Source: Tritrichomonas foetus
Lineage: Eukaryota; Parabasalia; Tritrichomonadida; Tritrichomonadidae
Assembly (NCBI GenBank): GCA_001839685.1
Contig: MLAK01001215.1
Location: forward strand, 68,676 to 132,675
DNA length: 64,000 nucleotides
Direction: 5' to 3'
Shown: positions 55,991-64,000 of the stretch, in pieces
How positions within the stretch are numbered: position 1 is the stretch's first letter
Layout of the letters: every line of letters begins with the position of its first letter
Program-made: the position numbers and the translations under genes
The notes under the pieces: generated by a model
What the model was told of the DNA's origin: nothing
The model's input: only the letters and a program-made list of their open reading frames with translations
Databases searched by the model: none

Positions 55991-58405
55991 ATGCAATCGA
56001 GTGGTTCTGCTTTTATCGACATGACGACTGGGAAGACCAAAATGTCCACAAAGAAGAAGACAATTGTAATAGTCACAACAATCCTGGGTGTTGTTGTTCT
56101 TGCGGCTGTTCTTGCTGTATTAATTGTATATTTCAACAAGAAAAAAACCGATAATTCTTCTCTCAATCGAATTTCTATTCCTCTCAAAAAAATGTTATTT
56201 GTGAAGAATGTTTCTGTATCTCACAATTTTTCTGAGATTATCGATGGTGCTATAGAAGTCGAAATTCCTCATACTTGGAATGCTTTCGACGGACAAAGTC
56301 AAGCAGATTATGCAATGGTTCCAAGTTCATATCAACAATACATTCAAATTGGTGAAAAATACCAAAATAAAAATGTTTACATTGATTTTTGTGGTGTAAA
56401 TCTTAAAACGACTGTTTATATTGATGGAAAAGAAATTGGAAGGCATGTTGGCGGCTATGCGGCATTCAGATTTGATATAACTCAGTATGTCACATTCGGT
56501 GGTGAAAATCTTTTATCTATTGTTGCTGATAATTCTAATAATATGGAGTACTATCCTTGTTTTGCTGATTACACTTTCATGGGCGGAATTTATCGCAATG
56601 TTCAAATCATCATTGCAGAAAAAACATCCTTTAGAATGGACGATAGAGCATCTCAAGCATTTTATATCAAACCATCAGTTAATCTGACTGACAAAGTCGG
56701 AACTGTTGAAATGAACGTTTCTGTTACAAAAAGTGATGAAAATGTCAAGCCGCAAATCAAATTCACAATTTTTGATCAAGAAAAGAATGAAATTTTCACA
56801 GAAACTTCAGAATCACAAAAAGTTCAAACTGTTCTTGAAAATGTTCATTTATGGGATGGAAAAGTTTCACCTTATCTTTACACAGCACTTGCAGAATTGA
56901 TCGTTGATGGAAAAACTGTTGACACTGTTGAGTCTCATTTTGGTTTTCGAACCGTTGTTGTTAATCACACCGGATTTTTCTTAAATGGCAGAAAAATGCA
57001 ATTAAGAGGTGTTTCACGTCACCAGGATCGTGAAGATAAAGGCTGGGCTATATCAAATGAAGACGAAATTGAAGATTTTGAAATTATTGATGAGCTTGGT
57101 GCAAATGCTGTTCGTTTAGCTCATTATCAACAAAATCAAACAATTTATGATATTTGTGATCAAAAAGGAATTGTTATTATATGTGAGATTCCGTTCATTA
57201 GTGTGTTCTTAAACTCTACAAAATCATCAGATAACTTAAAAGAACAATTAGTTGAAATGATTAAGCAGAATTTCAATCATCCTTGTGTTGCAATGTGGGG
57301 TGTAATGAATGAAGTTGGAATGAGAGGAGAATCTGAAGAAGAATATCAGCTTGTTCGAGAACTGAATCAATTAGTGAAAGAACTTGATAATACTAGAATT
57401 ACTTATGGCGCAATGATGCTTTCAACTCCAGCAGATTCGACTTTGAATATTTTGACTGATGTTATTGGTTATAATTTGTATGGTGGATGGTATATTGGTG
57501 ACTTTTCATTAAATTGTTATCTAATAGATTTAATTCGTAATATTTCTGCAAATGGACCATTAAGTTTGACGGAATATGGTGCAGAAGCTAATCTTAAGTA
57601 CCATTCGGATAATCCAGTTTCCCATGATTACTCAGAAGAATATCAAACACTTTTCCATATTGAAACTTATAAAATTATTCAAGAAAAAGATTTATGGGGA
57701 TCTTTCGTATGGAATATGTTTGATTTTGCATCAGGAATACGCGATGAAGGAGGCGTTAAAGGAAGAAATAATAAAGGATTGGTTACTTTTGATCGTAAAA
57801 CAAAGAAGGACTCGTTTTATTTCTATAAAGCAATGTGGAACACTACACATCCATTTGTTCATATTTGCAGTAAGCGTTTCCATGATCGCGCAACAGATGA
57901 TATTAATGTGACAATATTTACGAATTTAGTTGGTGATGAATGTACCTTGAAACTTTCAGTAAATGGAAAACAACTCAAAACTGTTGAAAAATATAATGAA
58001 AAAGTTGGTGTTTTCAATATCAATCTTGAAAATGGAACCAATAAAGTTGATGTTGAAGTTTCATCAACTAAATCAACAGTAAAAGATAGTGCTGAATTTG
58101 AAAAAGTTGCAGAACCAAATCCAGAATATGATTTTATAAATAAAACAGATGAAGAAGCTAAGTATCCTCATCCTGATGGATACTACTCTGTTTTCGATAC
58201 AATTGGTGAAGTCCATGAGAATGAAGAAGCTTGGACAATATTTAATTCAGTCTTTGATGGCATGATGGGTGATTTAGAAGCATTCCTTCCATTTATCAAG
58301 AATCAACGTGTTTTAGACTTACTTCAAATAGCTGGATCGTTAATTCCTGATGATGTTATCATTGGAATCAACGCAAAATTAAATAAGATACCAAAAAAGA
58401 AATAG
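55991..58405 (+). CDS. Membrane-anchored glycoside hydrolase family 2 (beta-galactosidase-like)
   Basis: This is an 804-residue protein. A basic cytosolic N-terminus and one span (24-48, flanked by KKK on both sides) predict a type II membrane protein. The sugar-binding domain starts near 70 (IPHTWNAFDGQ). An Ig-like middle domain precedes the TIM barrel, which opens LRGVSRHQDRE (338-348). The acid/base is Glu441 in GVMNE and the nucleophile Glu528 in LTEYG. A beta-rich C-terminal domain and a helical end follow. GH2 enzymes release beta-linked galactose, glucuronate or mannose; the substrate is not settled by sequence. The HTWNA/DGQ start is typical of bacterial enzymes, so lateral acquisition with a new anchor is likely. 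The active site should face a lumen or the exterior. Confidence 0.92.
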   Translation: MQSSGSAFIDMTTGKTKMSTKKKTIVIVTTILGVVVLAAVLAVLIVYFNKKKTDNSSLNRISIPLKKMLFVKNVSVSHNFSEIIDGAIEVEIPHTWNAFDGQSQADYAMVPSSYQQYIQIGEKYQNKNVYIDFCGVNLKTTVYIDGKEIGRHVGGYAAFRFDITQYVTFGGENLLSIVADNSNNMEYYPCFADYTFMGGIYRNVQIIIAEKTSFRMDDRASQAFYIKPSVNLTDKVGTVEMNVSVTKSDENVKPQIKFTIFDQEKNEIFTETSESQKVQTVLENVHLWDGKVSPYLYTALAELIVDGKTVDTVESHFGFRTVVVNHTGFFLNGRKMQLRGVSRHQDREDKGWAISNEDEIEDFEIIDELGANAVRLAHYQQNQTIYDICDQKGIVIICEIPFISVFLNSTKSSDNLKEQLVEMIKQNFNHPCVAMWGVMNEVGMRGESEEEYQLVRELNQLVKELDNTRITYGAMMLSTPADSTLNILTDVIGYNLYGGWYIGDFSLNCYLIDLIRNISANGPLSLTEYGAEANLKYHSDNPVSHDYSEEYQTLFHIETYKIIQEKDLWGSFVWNMFDFASGIRDEGGVKGRNNKGLVTFDRKTKKDSFYFYKAMWNTTHPFVHICSKRFHDRATDDINVTIFTNLVGDECTLKLSVNGKQLKTVEKYNEKVGVFNINLENGTNKVDVEVSSTKSTVKDSAEFEKVAEPNPEYDFINKTDEEAKYPHPDGYYSVFDTIGEVHENEEAWTIFNSVFDGMMGDLEAFLPFIKNQRVLDLLQIAGSLIPDDVIIGINAKLNKIPKKK

Positions 58406-58933
58406 CTTTTATTAGGAATTAAATAAATGATTTTTATATCGATCTCTCTACTTTATATAGTTTTTTCAAAGCAATTAGTATCATAGCCATTCCGGGCATA
58501 TCAATTTGATTTAAATTTTAAATAAATTTTCCCGCAAAAAATATAGACAGTAATCACACAAATAGGAATAATTTTCAAGCAAAGTAACAAACTCCTTATT
58601 TCATAATTTGTCAGTATAATATTTGGATTATTTATATCACTATTTTATATTTTGAGCATAATCTGGCTCAGTAGTAAACATCTCAATGAAAATTTGTGAT
58701 CAAATAGGTTTTGGTTGAATTCTTACAATATATTAAGAAATTCAGAAGATATCAATATATTATTTTATACAAAATAAGCAGTCTAGAGAACCTTATACCG
58801 TGAAAGTAAAAAATCCATTCCACAAACATTAATGGAAGCACTTTCCTCCATGATGTGTCAAAAATTTTTGTTACAAATTTTCATCGTTTTTACGGTATAA
58901 CTTTTTCATAATCTTTTTTTCTAAACTGATAGA
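58406..58933. other. Intergenic, initiator-like motif at 3' end
   Basis: This 528-base AT-rich gap lies between two plus-strand genes. CTTTTTCATAA (58901-58911), 22 bases before the ATG, matches the same string before the gene at 61908. No gene or RNA is seen. Confidence 0.45.
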
Positions 58934-60619
58934 ATGTCTGAAGATTTAATTGATCATTATCTCCCTTGCACAGAGCGTCTGATCAATTTAGTCAATTCAG
59001 ATGATGAGCTTTTACTAATTCAAGCTGTTCAGTGTATCAATGAATCACTTCAGTCATGCGATGTTCAATTTATTTATGATCATATCATCCCAGCCATCGT
59101 CAAATGCGCCTCACTTGATTCACTTCATGTCGCACAATATTTACTTACGTGCTTGCCGGATTTTGGTGAAAATCTATTTGAATATTTTCAGGAAGTTGCA
59201 GAAGCAATATTAATCAATCAAATTATGCCAGTTGTTCATGGAATTGTGTTATGTAGAAGTCCACAACTAAAAGAAATTATTTCCGAGTGTTGGGCGGCAT
59301 TAATCACAATTTTAGACCCACAAGATTTTCTTGAAAATGAAATTCCTCTATTGAAAAAATTTTCATCTAGTCAAAAAAAGGAGGTTAAAATTGTAGTTTT
59401 AACCGTTTTGTCATCTTTAACTGATTTTTTCGATCCTAATATTTGGTATGATTCTTTATATGAAATGATCAACCAATTTACTAAAGATTCAGCTAGTGCT
59501 GTTAGAAGTTTAGTTCCTCCAATTATTGCCCAATATTCTAAGAAACTAACAGATCCACGTCAGCTGGCTCAATTAAGTGGGCGTTTTGCAATTTTGTGCC
59601 GAGATTCATATACACCAGTCAGAAAAGCTGCTGCTGAATCGATAGTGACTTTATCAGAGTCGCTCGATCATGCAAGCAGACTTGTTACAATCTTACCTTC
59701 TGTTGAACTTTTATTACAAGACCCATCAGAATTAGTTAGATCAATAATTTCAATGTATTTAGGCCCTTTGATTTCATCAATCGGTCCGTCAGTTAATTCC
59801 AATCTTGTTCATCAATTTTCAATGAAATTAATATCAAAAGACATAACAGTTGCATATCCAGCTGCTTTTTCTTTCCCAGCAGTTGCTCTAACTCTTGGAC
59901 GTGAAAGATTTGATGAAATTAAATCAAGTTTCGAAACAGCATCAAAATCCAAAGAATTTCGAATTCGACGGACTCTATCGTTTGGAATTCATAGTTTTGG
60001 ACATATTATTCCACCAGAAGATATATCATCTGTTGTTGATCGCTTTTTAAGAGACATTTCGTCTGTATCAATTGGAATTGTATCAAACTTGAATTTAATT
60101 GCTCAACTTATTGACAATAAAAAGGATTTATTATTTTGTTTACAAGAACCGTTAAAAAAATACACTGAATGGCGAATGAGACTTAAAGTTTCAGAGCAAT
60201 TAAGATACTGTTCAGATATGTTTGAAAGCAAAGAATTGATTGATTCAGCTAAAGATCTCTTAAGAGATCCTGTTTCTGTTGTTCGAAGAGATGCTGTTTT
60301 AAGTTTTGTTCATTTAATGGACAATAATGATATGGAGTTTTTAATTGAGTTAGCAAAAAGTGATAAATATGCTGATAGAGAAATTGCAGCAATGATATTT
60401 GAGTATGCAGATATTAGTAAAGTCAAAAGTGTATTTGATGTATTAATATGGCTCACAAAGGATAAAGTTGTAAATGTTAGAATAAATGCAGCAAGCGCGG
60501 TTGGATCGATTGCTGCATCGGATGAAAATATTAAAGAGTTTAATCAAATTATAAATAATCTTCTTCAAGATACAGACGCTGATGTGAAATCAGCAATACT
60601 GTATCACTTGAATAGTTGA
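58934..60619 (+). CDS. PP2A scaffold subunit A (PR65-like), HEAT repeats
   Basis: This 561-residue protein is nearly the usual PR65 length (about 590). It consists of about 14 HEAT repeats from end to end. Several show the family pattern of a proline-turn followed by D/S-x-V-R (SASAVRSLVPPIIAQYS, SYTPVRKAAAESIVTLSE, PSELVRSIISMYLGPL, PVSVVRRDAVLSFVHLM, VVNVRINAASAVGSIAA). PR65 binds the catalytic C subunit and one B subunit to form PP2A. A B56-type B subunit is encoded 1.3 kb downstream. A PPP4R1-like scaffold is the alternative, but length and lack of disordered insertions favour PR65. Confidence 0.85.
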   Translation: MSEDLIDHYLPCTERLINLVNSDDELLLIQAVQCINESLQSCDVQFIYDHIIPAIVKCASLDSLHVAQYLLTCLPDFGENLFEYFQEVAEAILINQIMPVVHGIVLCRSPQLKEIISECWAALITILDPQDFLENEIPLLKKFSSSQKKEVKIVVLTVLSSLTDFFDPNIWYDSLYEMINQFTKDSASAVRSLVPPIIAQYSKKLTDPRQLAQLSGRFAILCRDSYTPVRKAAAESIVTLSESLDHASRLVTILPSVELLLQDPSELVRSIISMYLGPLISSIGPSVNSNLVHQFSMKLISKDITVAYPAAFSFPAVALTLGRERFDEIKSSFETASKSKEFRIRRTLSFGIHSFGHIIPPEDISSVVDRFLRDISSVSIGIVSNLNLIAQLIDNKKDLLFCLQEPLKKYTEWRMRLKVSEQLRYCSDMFESKELIDSAKDLLRDPVSVVRRDAVLSFVHLMDNNDMEFLIELAKSDKYADREIAAMIFEYADISKVKSVFDVLIWLTKDKVVNVRINAASAVGSIAASDENIKEFNQIINNLLQDTDADVKSAILYHLNS

Positions 60620-61175
60620 TTATCTATAGAAATAAAGTGTTTTTATTTTTCTATCGTCATTATTTCATACTTTTTTGGATCAAATGAAAACAATTAATAT
60701 TTATATAATTATCATGAATTATTGATTCATTATCATAAATTATTGTATTATTATCATGAATTATTGTATTATTATCATGAATTATTGTATNNNNNNNNNN
60801 NNNNNNNNNNNNNNNNNNNNNNNNNNNNNNNNNNNNNNNNNNNNNNNNNNNNNNNNNNNNNNNNNNNNNNNNNNNNNNNNNNNNNNNNNNNNNNNNNNNN
60901 NNNNNNNNNNNNNNNNNNNNNNNNNNNNNNNNNNNNNNNNNNNNNNNNNNNNNNNNNNNNNNNNNNNNNNNNNNNNNNNNNNNNNNNNNNNNNNNTATTA
61001 TCATCATGAATTATTGTATTATCATCACGAACTGTTGATTAATAATCATTATAATGACTGTATGAAGAAATTATTGATGAAATAGACCAAGAGCATCACT
61101 AACAGAGAAGAAATTAAAAAAGAAAAAGTAGAATAAAATGAAAGTATGTCTTGGAACAAACAAATTTATTTGAAA
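60620..61175. other. Convergent intergenic region with tandem repeat and gap
   Basis: This region lies between the PP2A-A gene and the convergent small membrane-protein gene. It consists largely of the 21-bp array and the assembly gap described in the next entry. No coding frame is credible, since frames across N are artefacts. Confidence 0.7.
60708..61040. repeat. 21-bp tandem repeat interrupted by a 205-base N gap
   Basis: The unit is ATTATCATGAATTATTGTATT. Copies start at 60708, 60729, 60750 and 60771, and the array runs into N at 60791-60995. Degenerate copies (with TCATCATGAATTATTG and TCATCACGAACTGTTG) resume at 60996 and fade by about 61040. The array therefore almost certainly continues through the gap, which is where assembly failed; true copy number is unknown. 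Confidence 0.92.
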
Positions 61176-61580
61176 TTAGTCTTGAGGTGCAAAAAGATCA
61201 ATTTTTGGCTTATCCTTTAAGGGAGCAACAACACCAGGTGTGATATGAGGCAGTTTTTCAAGAAGACTGACGTTCCCTGCAACATGAACCTTGCCGTCAA
61301 TGGGAATCATAATCACAGCCATCGGGCGATTCGGATCATTATCGTCCTTTGGATCAAAATATTGGTTTTGATTGGTTATAGCAGCCTTTCCTTGAAGGGC
61401 TTCTCTTTTTTTCTTCTTATGAAGGTAATGCTTGATCGTGAAAAACACAAAAGCAGCAATAAAAAGCACAATAGCAAAAAGAACAGTTATATTCAGAAAC
61501 AATGGGGAACCTTTCCAAAAAACATTGTTTTCTGGATTGTTGTCGATGCAGTTCCCAAACGAAAAGAAAAACGTAATCAT
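61176..61580 (-). CDS. Small single-pass membrane protein, unknown
   Basis: This is a 134-residue protein. A short N-terminal segment with one Cys (C11) and an N-rich stretch precedes one membrane span (28-50, followed by KHYLHKKKKR, so the C-terminus is cytosolic by the positive-inside rule). The remaining 75 residues include a proline-rich segment with PRPMAVIMIPIDGKVHV-like strand pattern and an acidic end. The first ten residues are hydrophobic and might act as a signal sequence, which would make it a type I protein. No family is recognised. GC-rich codons compared with the flanks support coding. It is divergent from the B56 gene, 327 bases away. Confidence 0.72.
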   Translation of the reverse strand: MITFFFSFGNCIDNNPENNVFWKGSPLFLNITVLFAIVLFIAAFVFFTIKHYLHKKKKREALQGKAAITNQNQYFDPKDDNDPNRPMAVIMIPIDGKVHVAGNVSLLEKLPHITPGVVAPLKDKPKIDLFAPQD

Positions 61581-61907
61581 AAATAAATAACCAAAACTGC
61601 TTTTTCAGTAATTATTTGGTTTTTTTTTTCTGAGTATTGGGACATATAATGAATGAAAAACTTAACAACGAAAAAATTTGCACACTAACAAAAAGTGGAA
61701 ATTCCAAAAACTTTTCATGAATAAGATGAGCGTTGTGGAAATAGAGAACAAAATACTCACATAACCATATAGAAGCAGTTATTTCATAAAAAGTGGATTT
61801 AATGATTTCGGCGGCGATCTTTCATTACCACTGAGACTTTAAAAAGTGACAAAATAAAGAGACCGTTTATTATTGCCCGTTTTTTTCATAAATCTTTCAA
61901 TTTAAAA
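61581..61907. promoter_or_regulatory. Divergent intergenic region with initiator-like motif
   Basis: This 327-base gap lies between the small membrane protein (minus) and B56 gene (plus). TTTTTTTCATAAATC (61881-61894 region) lies about 20 bases before the B56 ATG and matches the TCA-T-A initiator form. CTTAACAACGAAA (61660-61672) is a weak Myb-like core. Confidence 0.45.
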
Positions 61908-64000
61908 ATGTCGTCCCCAAAGCCGCCTGCCTCGGTGACACATGCCCCAGCAAATCCACCTTCATCGGCTTTGCTAGGGTCACCTAAAACACCGCCGAAA
62001 ACACCACCGAACCCAGCGAAATCAAATTCCACACCAATATCCAAATTAATCGAAGCAGAAAAACAATTGCAACAATTACAACAAGCAGCGCAGCAATCAC
62101 CTGGCTCGGGAAGGAAGCCGATTGTCACATCAACTCGAGTTTCTCCTCAATCTAAGCCCGATCCCAATAAAGAAGTATCCAAACTTCCCGAGCTGGTTGT
62201 CACTCCAACAACTCATAAGCCAACATCATCACAACAAAAAGAAAGGAGTTCGACTGATAATAAGCCAAACCAAATATCTCCCCGCCATATCGAAGTTATC
62301 CCAACCAAACCACCAAGCTCCCAGGCAGCAAGATCGTCAGCTACAAAACCACCAGTCGCCAAACCGCAAGCTCCGAAAACTTCATCATCGACCTCATCAC
62401 CCAAAAATTCGCCAAAACCCGGATCGAAGCCTCCAAGCTCGCAGTCTTCAACTCGCACATCATCCACACCTTCGTCACCACAGAAAACCGTCTCAAAACC
62501 GCCCCAATCACTTTCTCCATCAAATTCGGCATCAGCTTCAGCGGCAAGTGCTCAAAAAGTGACACAGTCAAAAGTTGTTCCTGCTCAATCAGCACAAAAA
62601 GCAGCGCCACCCCAAACAGCTTCTGCTCCAAAGCCAAACCCGCCAATGAAAGTTAACGAGCAGCATGCACCACGCCCAACATCACCAAAATCAGCAAAAG
62701 CTGCAACTGGTTCATCTCCACAAAAAGCACCAGCTCAACCACCAGCAGCTACACAAAAAGCACCAGAAGCCTCACCAAAACCACAAGCAGCAACAACAAC
62801 ATCATCAACAACAGCAGCAGCATCAACTTCGAATTCGAATTCGGTTTCAAATTCAACATCGAATGCTGCTGCTAAGCCAAGCGCATCATCAGAAAATTCT
62901 GTACAAAGTAAGACTGCTGAAACTCCTCAATCACCTAAGCCACCCGCTACGAAAACCCAATCAGCAGAAAAGGCAGTTTCTCAACCAGTGAAAGTCGCCG
63001 AGCCAGAAAAATCAGCAAAAGAAGTCAGACCTCCATCACAAGGCTCTCAATCTTCATCAAATTCATCAAATTCGAAACGATCAAATATCCCACTTCGAAA
63101 GAAAGAACCCGAAGTACCAGCCTCAGAACTCAGTGATGAAATGAAAACACGCACATTCAACATTTCTACTCTCTTCAGGATGACTTTCGCCGATGTTACC
63201 ATTGAATTATCTCCATCATTTGTTGAACTTGAACCAAAAGAATATAATACAGCTTTCGCACAAAAAGTTAAAGAATGTAAAAAGTTATGTGATTGGTCAA
63301 TCGGAATCAAAGATGTTGAAGCTAAGAAGAATAAGAAAATTCTATTAATTCAACTGATCGAACTATTTGAATCGAATGTTTCTGCTCATTACATCATGCC
63401 TGGAAACATTGATAAATTTATTTCTATGGTTGTTCGAAACATTTCACGTCCATTTCCAAATCAAAAGCCAGCAATGCCTTTTGACTTTGATGATGTTACA
63501 CAAGATATGGCTTGGCCACACTTAGCTTTAGTTTATGAAGCACTTTTGAAGTTATTAATGTCAACATTAACCATTAAAATTAATCATCCAACATTTATTG
63601 CATGTTTAGTATCAAATAGTTGTTCGCCTGATGAACGTGAAAGAATGGCTGTTCGTGATAACCTTAAATTTCTTTTTGCCAAATGTGAAGATGTTCGTGA
63701 TCAGATCCTTCGTTTGGTAGAAAACCAATTTTTAACTGGTATTTGTAGTCACCAACTTCTCGAATTCATGCTTAGTGTTCTTGATGAAGTTGGAAGACCG
63801 CTTCCTGATAATCTTATTAAGATATACAAAGAATCTGTTCTATTTTTACACAGTTCTCCTGTTTTCCTTACTTTTTATAAAGCGTTTTTCGCTTGCGTGA
63901 ATAGGTTTGTAAGGTGTGAACGAAGTTTGTTGAAACCAACAATTGAATTCTTGGTGAGACATTGGCCGAGTTCCACCGTTCGTAAACAATTGATCTTCAT
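61908..64000 (+). CDS. PP2A regulatory subunit B56 (B'), 3' end outside window
   Basis: The frame opens at ATG 61908 and stays open to the window edge (697 complete codons). Residues 1 to about 400 are disordered and dominated by P, S, A, K, Q and T, with many SP and TP sites. From about 418 the B56 helical-repeat fold begins: MTFADV, then LIQLIELFES, WPHLALVYEALLKLLM (family WPHLQLVYEF), SPDERERMAVRDNL (family DPRERD), HQLLEFMLSVLDEVG and LVRHWPSSTVRKQLIF (family ALLKYWPKT). B56 subunits select PP2A substrates with LxxIxE motifs. The N-terminal extension is far longer than usual. The end of the B56 domain lies beyond base 64000. Confidence 0.93.
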   Translation, partial: MSSPKPPASVTHAPANPPSSALLGSPKTPPKTPPNPAKSNSTPISKLIEAEKQLQQLQQAAQQSPGSGRKPIVTSTRVSPQSKPDPNKEVSKLPELVVTPTTHKPTSSQQKERSSTDNKPNQISPRHIEVIPTKPPSSQAARSSATKPPVAKPQAPKTSSSTSSPKNSPKPGSKPPSSQSSTRTSSTPSSPQKTVSKPPQSLSPSNSASASAASAQKVTQSKVVPAQSAQKAAPPQTASAPKPNPPMKVNEQHAPRPTSPKSAKAATGSSPQKAPAQPPAATQKAPEASPKPQAATTTSSTTAAASTSNSNSVSNSTSNAAAKPSASSENSVQSKTAETPQSPKPPATKTQSAEKAVSQPVKVAEPEKSAKEVRPPSQGSQSSSNSSNSKRSNIPLRKKEPEVPASELSDEMKTRTFNISTLFRMTFADVTIELSPSFVELEPKEYNTAFAQKVKECKKLCDWSIGIKDVEAKKNKKILLIQLIELFESNVSAHYIMPGNIDKFISMVVRNISRPFPNQKPAMPFDFDDVTQDMAWPHLALVYEALLKLLMSTLTIKINHPTFIACLVSNSCSPDERERMAVRDNLKFLFAKCEDVRDQILRLVENQFLTGICSHQLLEFMLSVLDEVGRPLPDNLIKIYKESVLFLHSSPVFLTFYKAFFACVNRFVRCERSLLKPTIEFLVRHWPSSTVRKQLIF

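Noticed and set aside
60660..61085. Frames crossing the N run
   Set aside because: They exist only because unknown bases carry no stop codons.

Overview
This is a compact, AT-rich protist chromosome segment. Genes are long, single open frames with no recognisable introns, on both strands, about one per 2.2 kb. Intergenic DNA is very AT-rich and start codons sit close to short upstream motifs (TCA-Y-W initiator-like, CCTTT-like and TAACGATA/GTTAAC Myb-type cores). TAAA strings overlap or follow many stops. Low-complexity coiled-coil proteins, ankyrin proteins, divergent kinases and RapGAP-like proteins all point to a parabasalid (trichomonad). Tritrichomonas foetus or a close relative is my best guess; this is inference, since no marker gene was compared. 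A 205-base run of N inside a tandem repeat shows a scaffolded draft assembly.

Layout. 1-6.3 kb: tail of a coiled-coil gene, a small basic protein, a five-pass prominin/tweety-like membrane protein, a PH-domain AGC (Akt-type) kinase and a coiled-coil protein. 6.9-12.6 kb: a VIT/VWA protein, an ABHD17-like hydrolase and an unknown protein. 12.7-15.2 kb: a 16-bp minisatellite and a large multi-pass membrane protein. 16-20.5 kb: a cullin and an Ariadne-type RBR ubiquitin ligase, tail to tail. 20.7-28.5 kb: a CAMK-like kinase, a karyopherin-like HEAT protein and an ankyrin protein broken by a 20-nt insertion. 28.9-36 kb: a type I membrane protein, a 1.6-kb gap with possible gene remnants, a 1005-aa coiled-coil protein and a divergent kinase with Sel1-like repeats. 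37.4-44.6 kb: a short talin-like FERM protein and a very low-complexity acidic/basic protein. 45.4-51.9 kb: a coiled-coil protein, a 1277-aa protein with a degenerate RapGAP domain and a small coiled-coil protein. 52.2-58.4 kb: a Dus1-type tRNA-dihydrouridine synthase, a membrane-anchored SDR fused to a zinc ribbon and a membrane-anchored GH2 glycosidase. 58.9-64 kb: a PP2A scaffold (A) subunit, a tandem repeat with the gap, a small membrane protein and the N-terminal part of a PP2A B56 subunit that runs off the window.

How the genes relate. There are no operons. Two neighbourhoods are functionally coherent: the cullin and Ariadne ligase (neddylated cullin-RING complexes activate Ariadne ligases in other eukaryotes), and the PP2A A and B56 subunits of one phosphatase holoenzyme. 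Signalling (three kinases, PP2A, RapGAP-like) and cytoskeleton/adhesion (talin-like, coiled coils) dominate. No CRISPR array, rRNA, tRNA or intact transposon was found.
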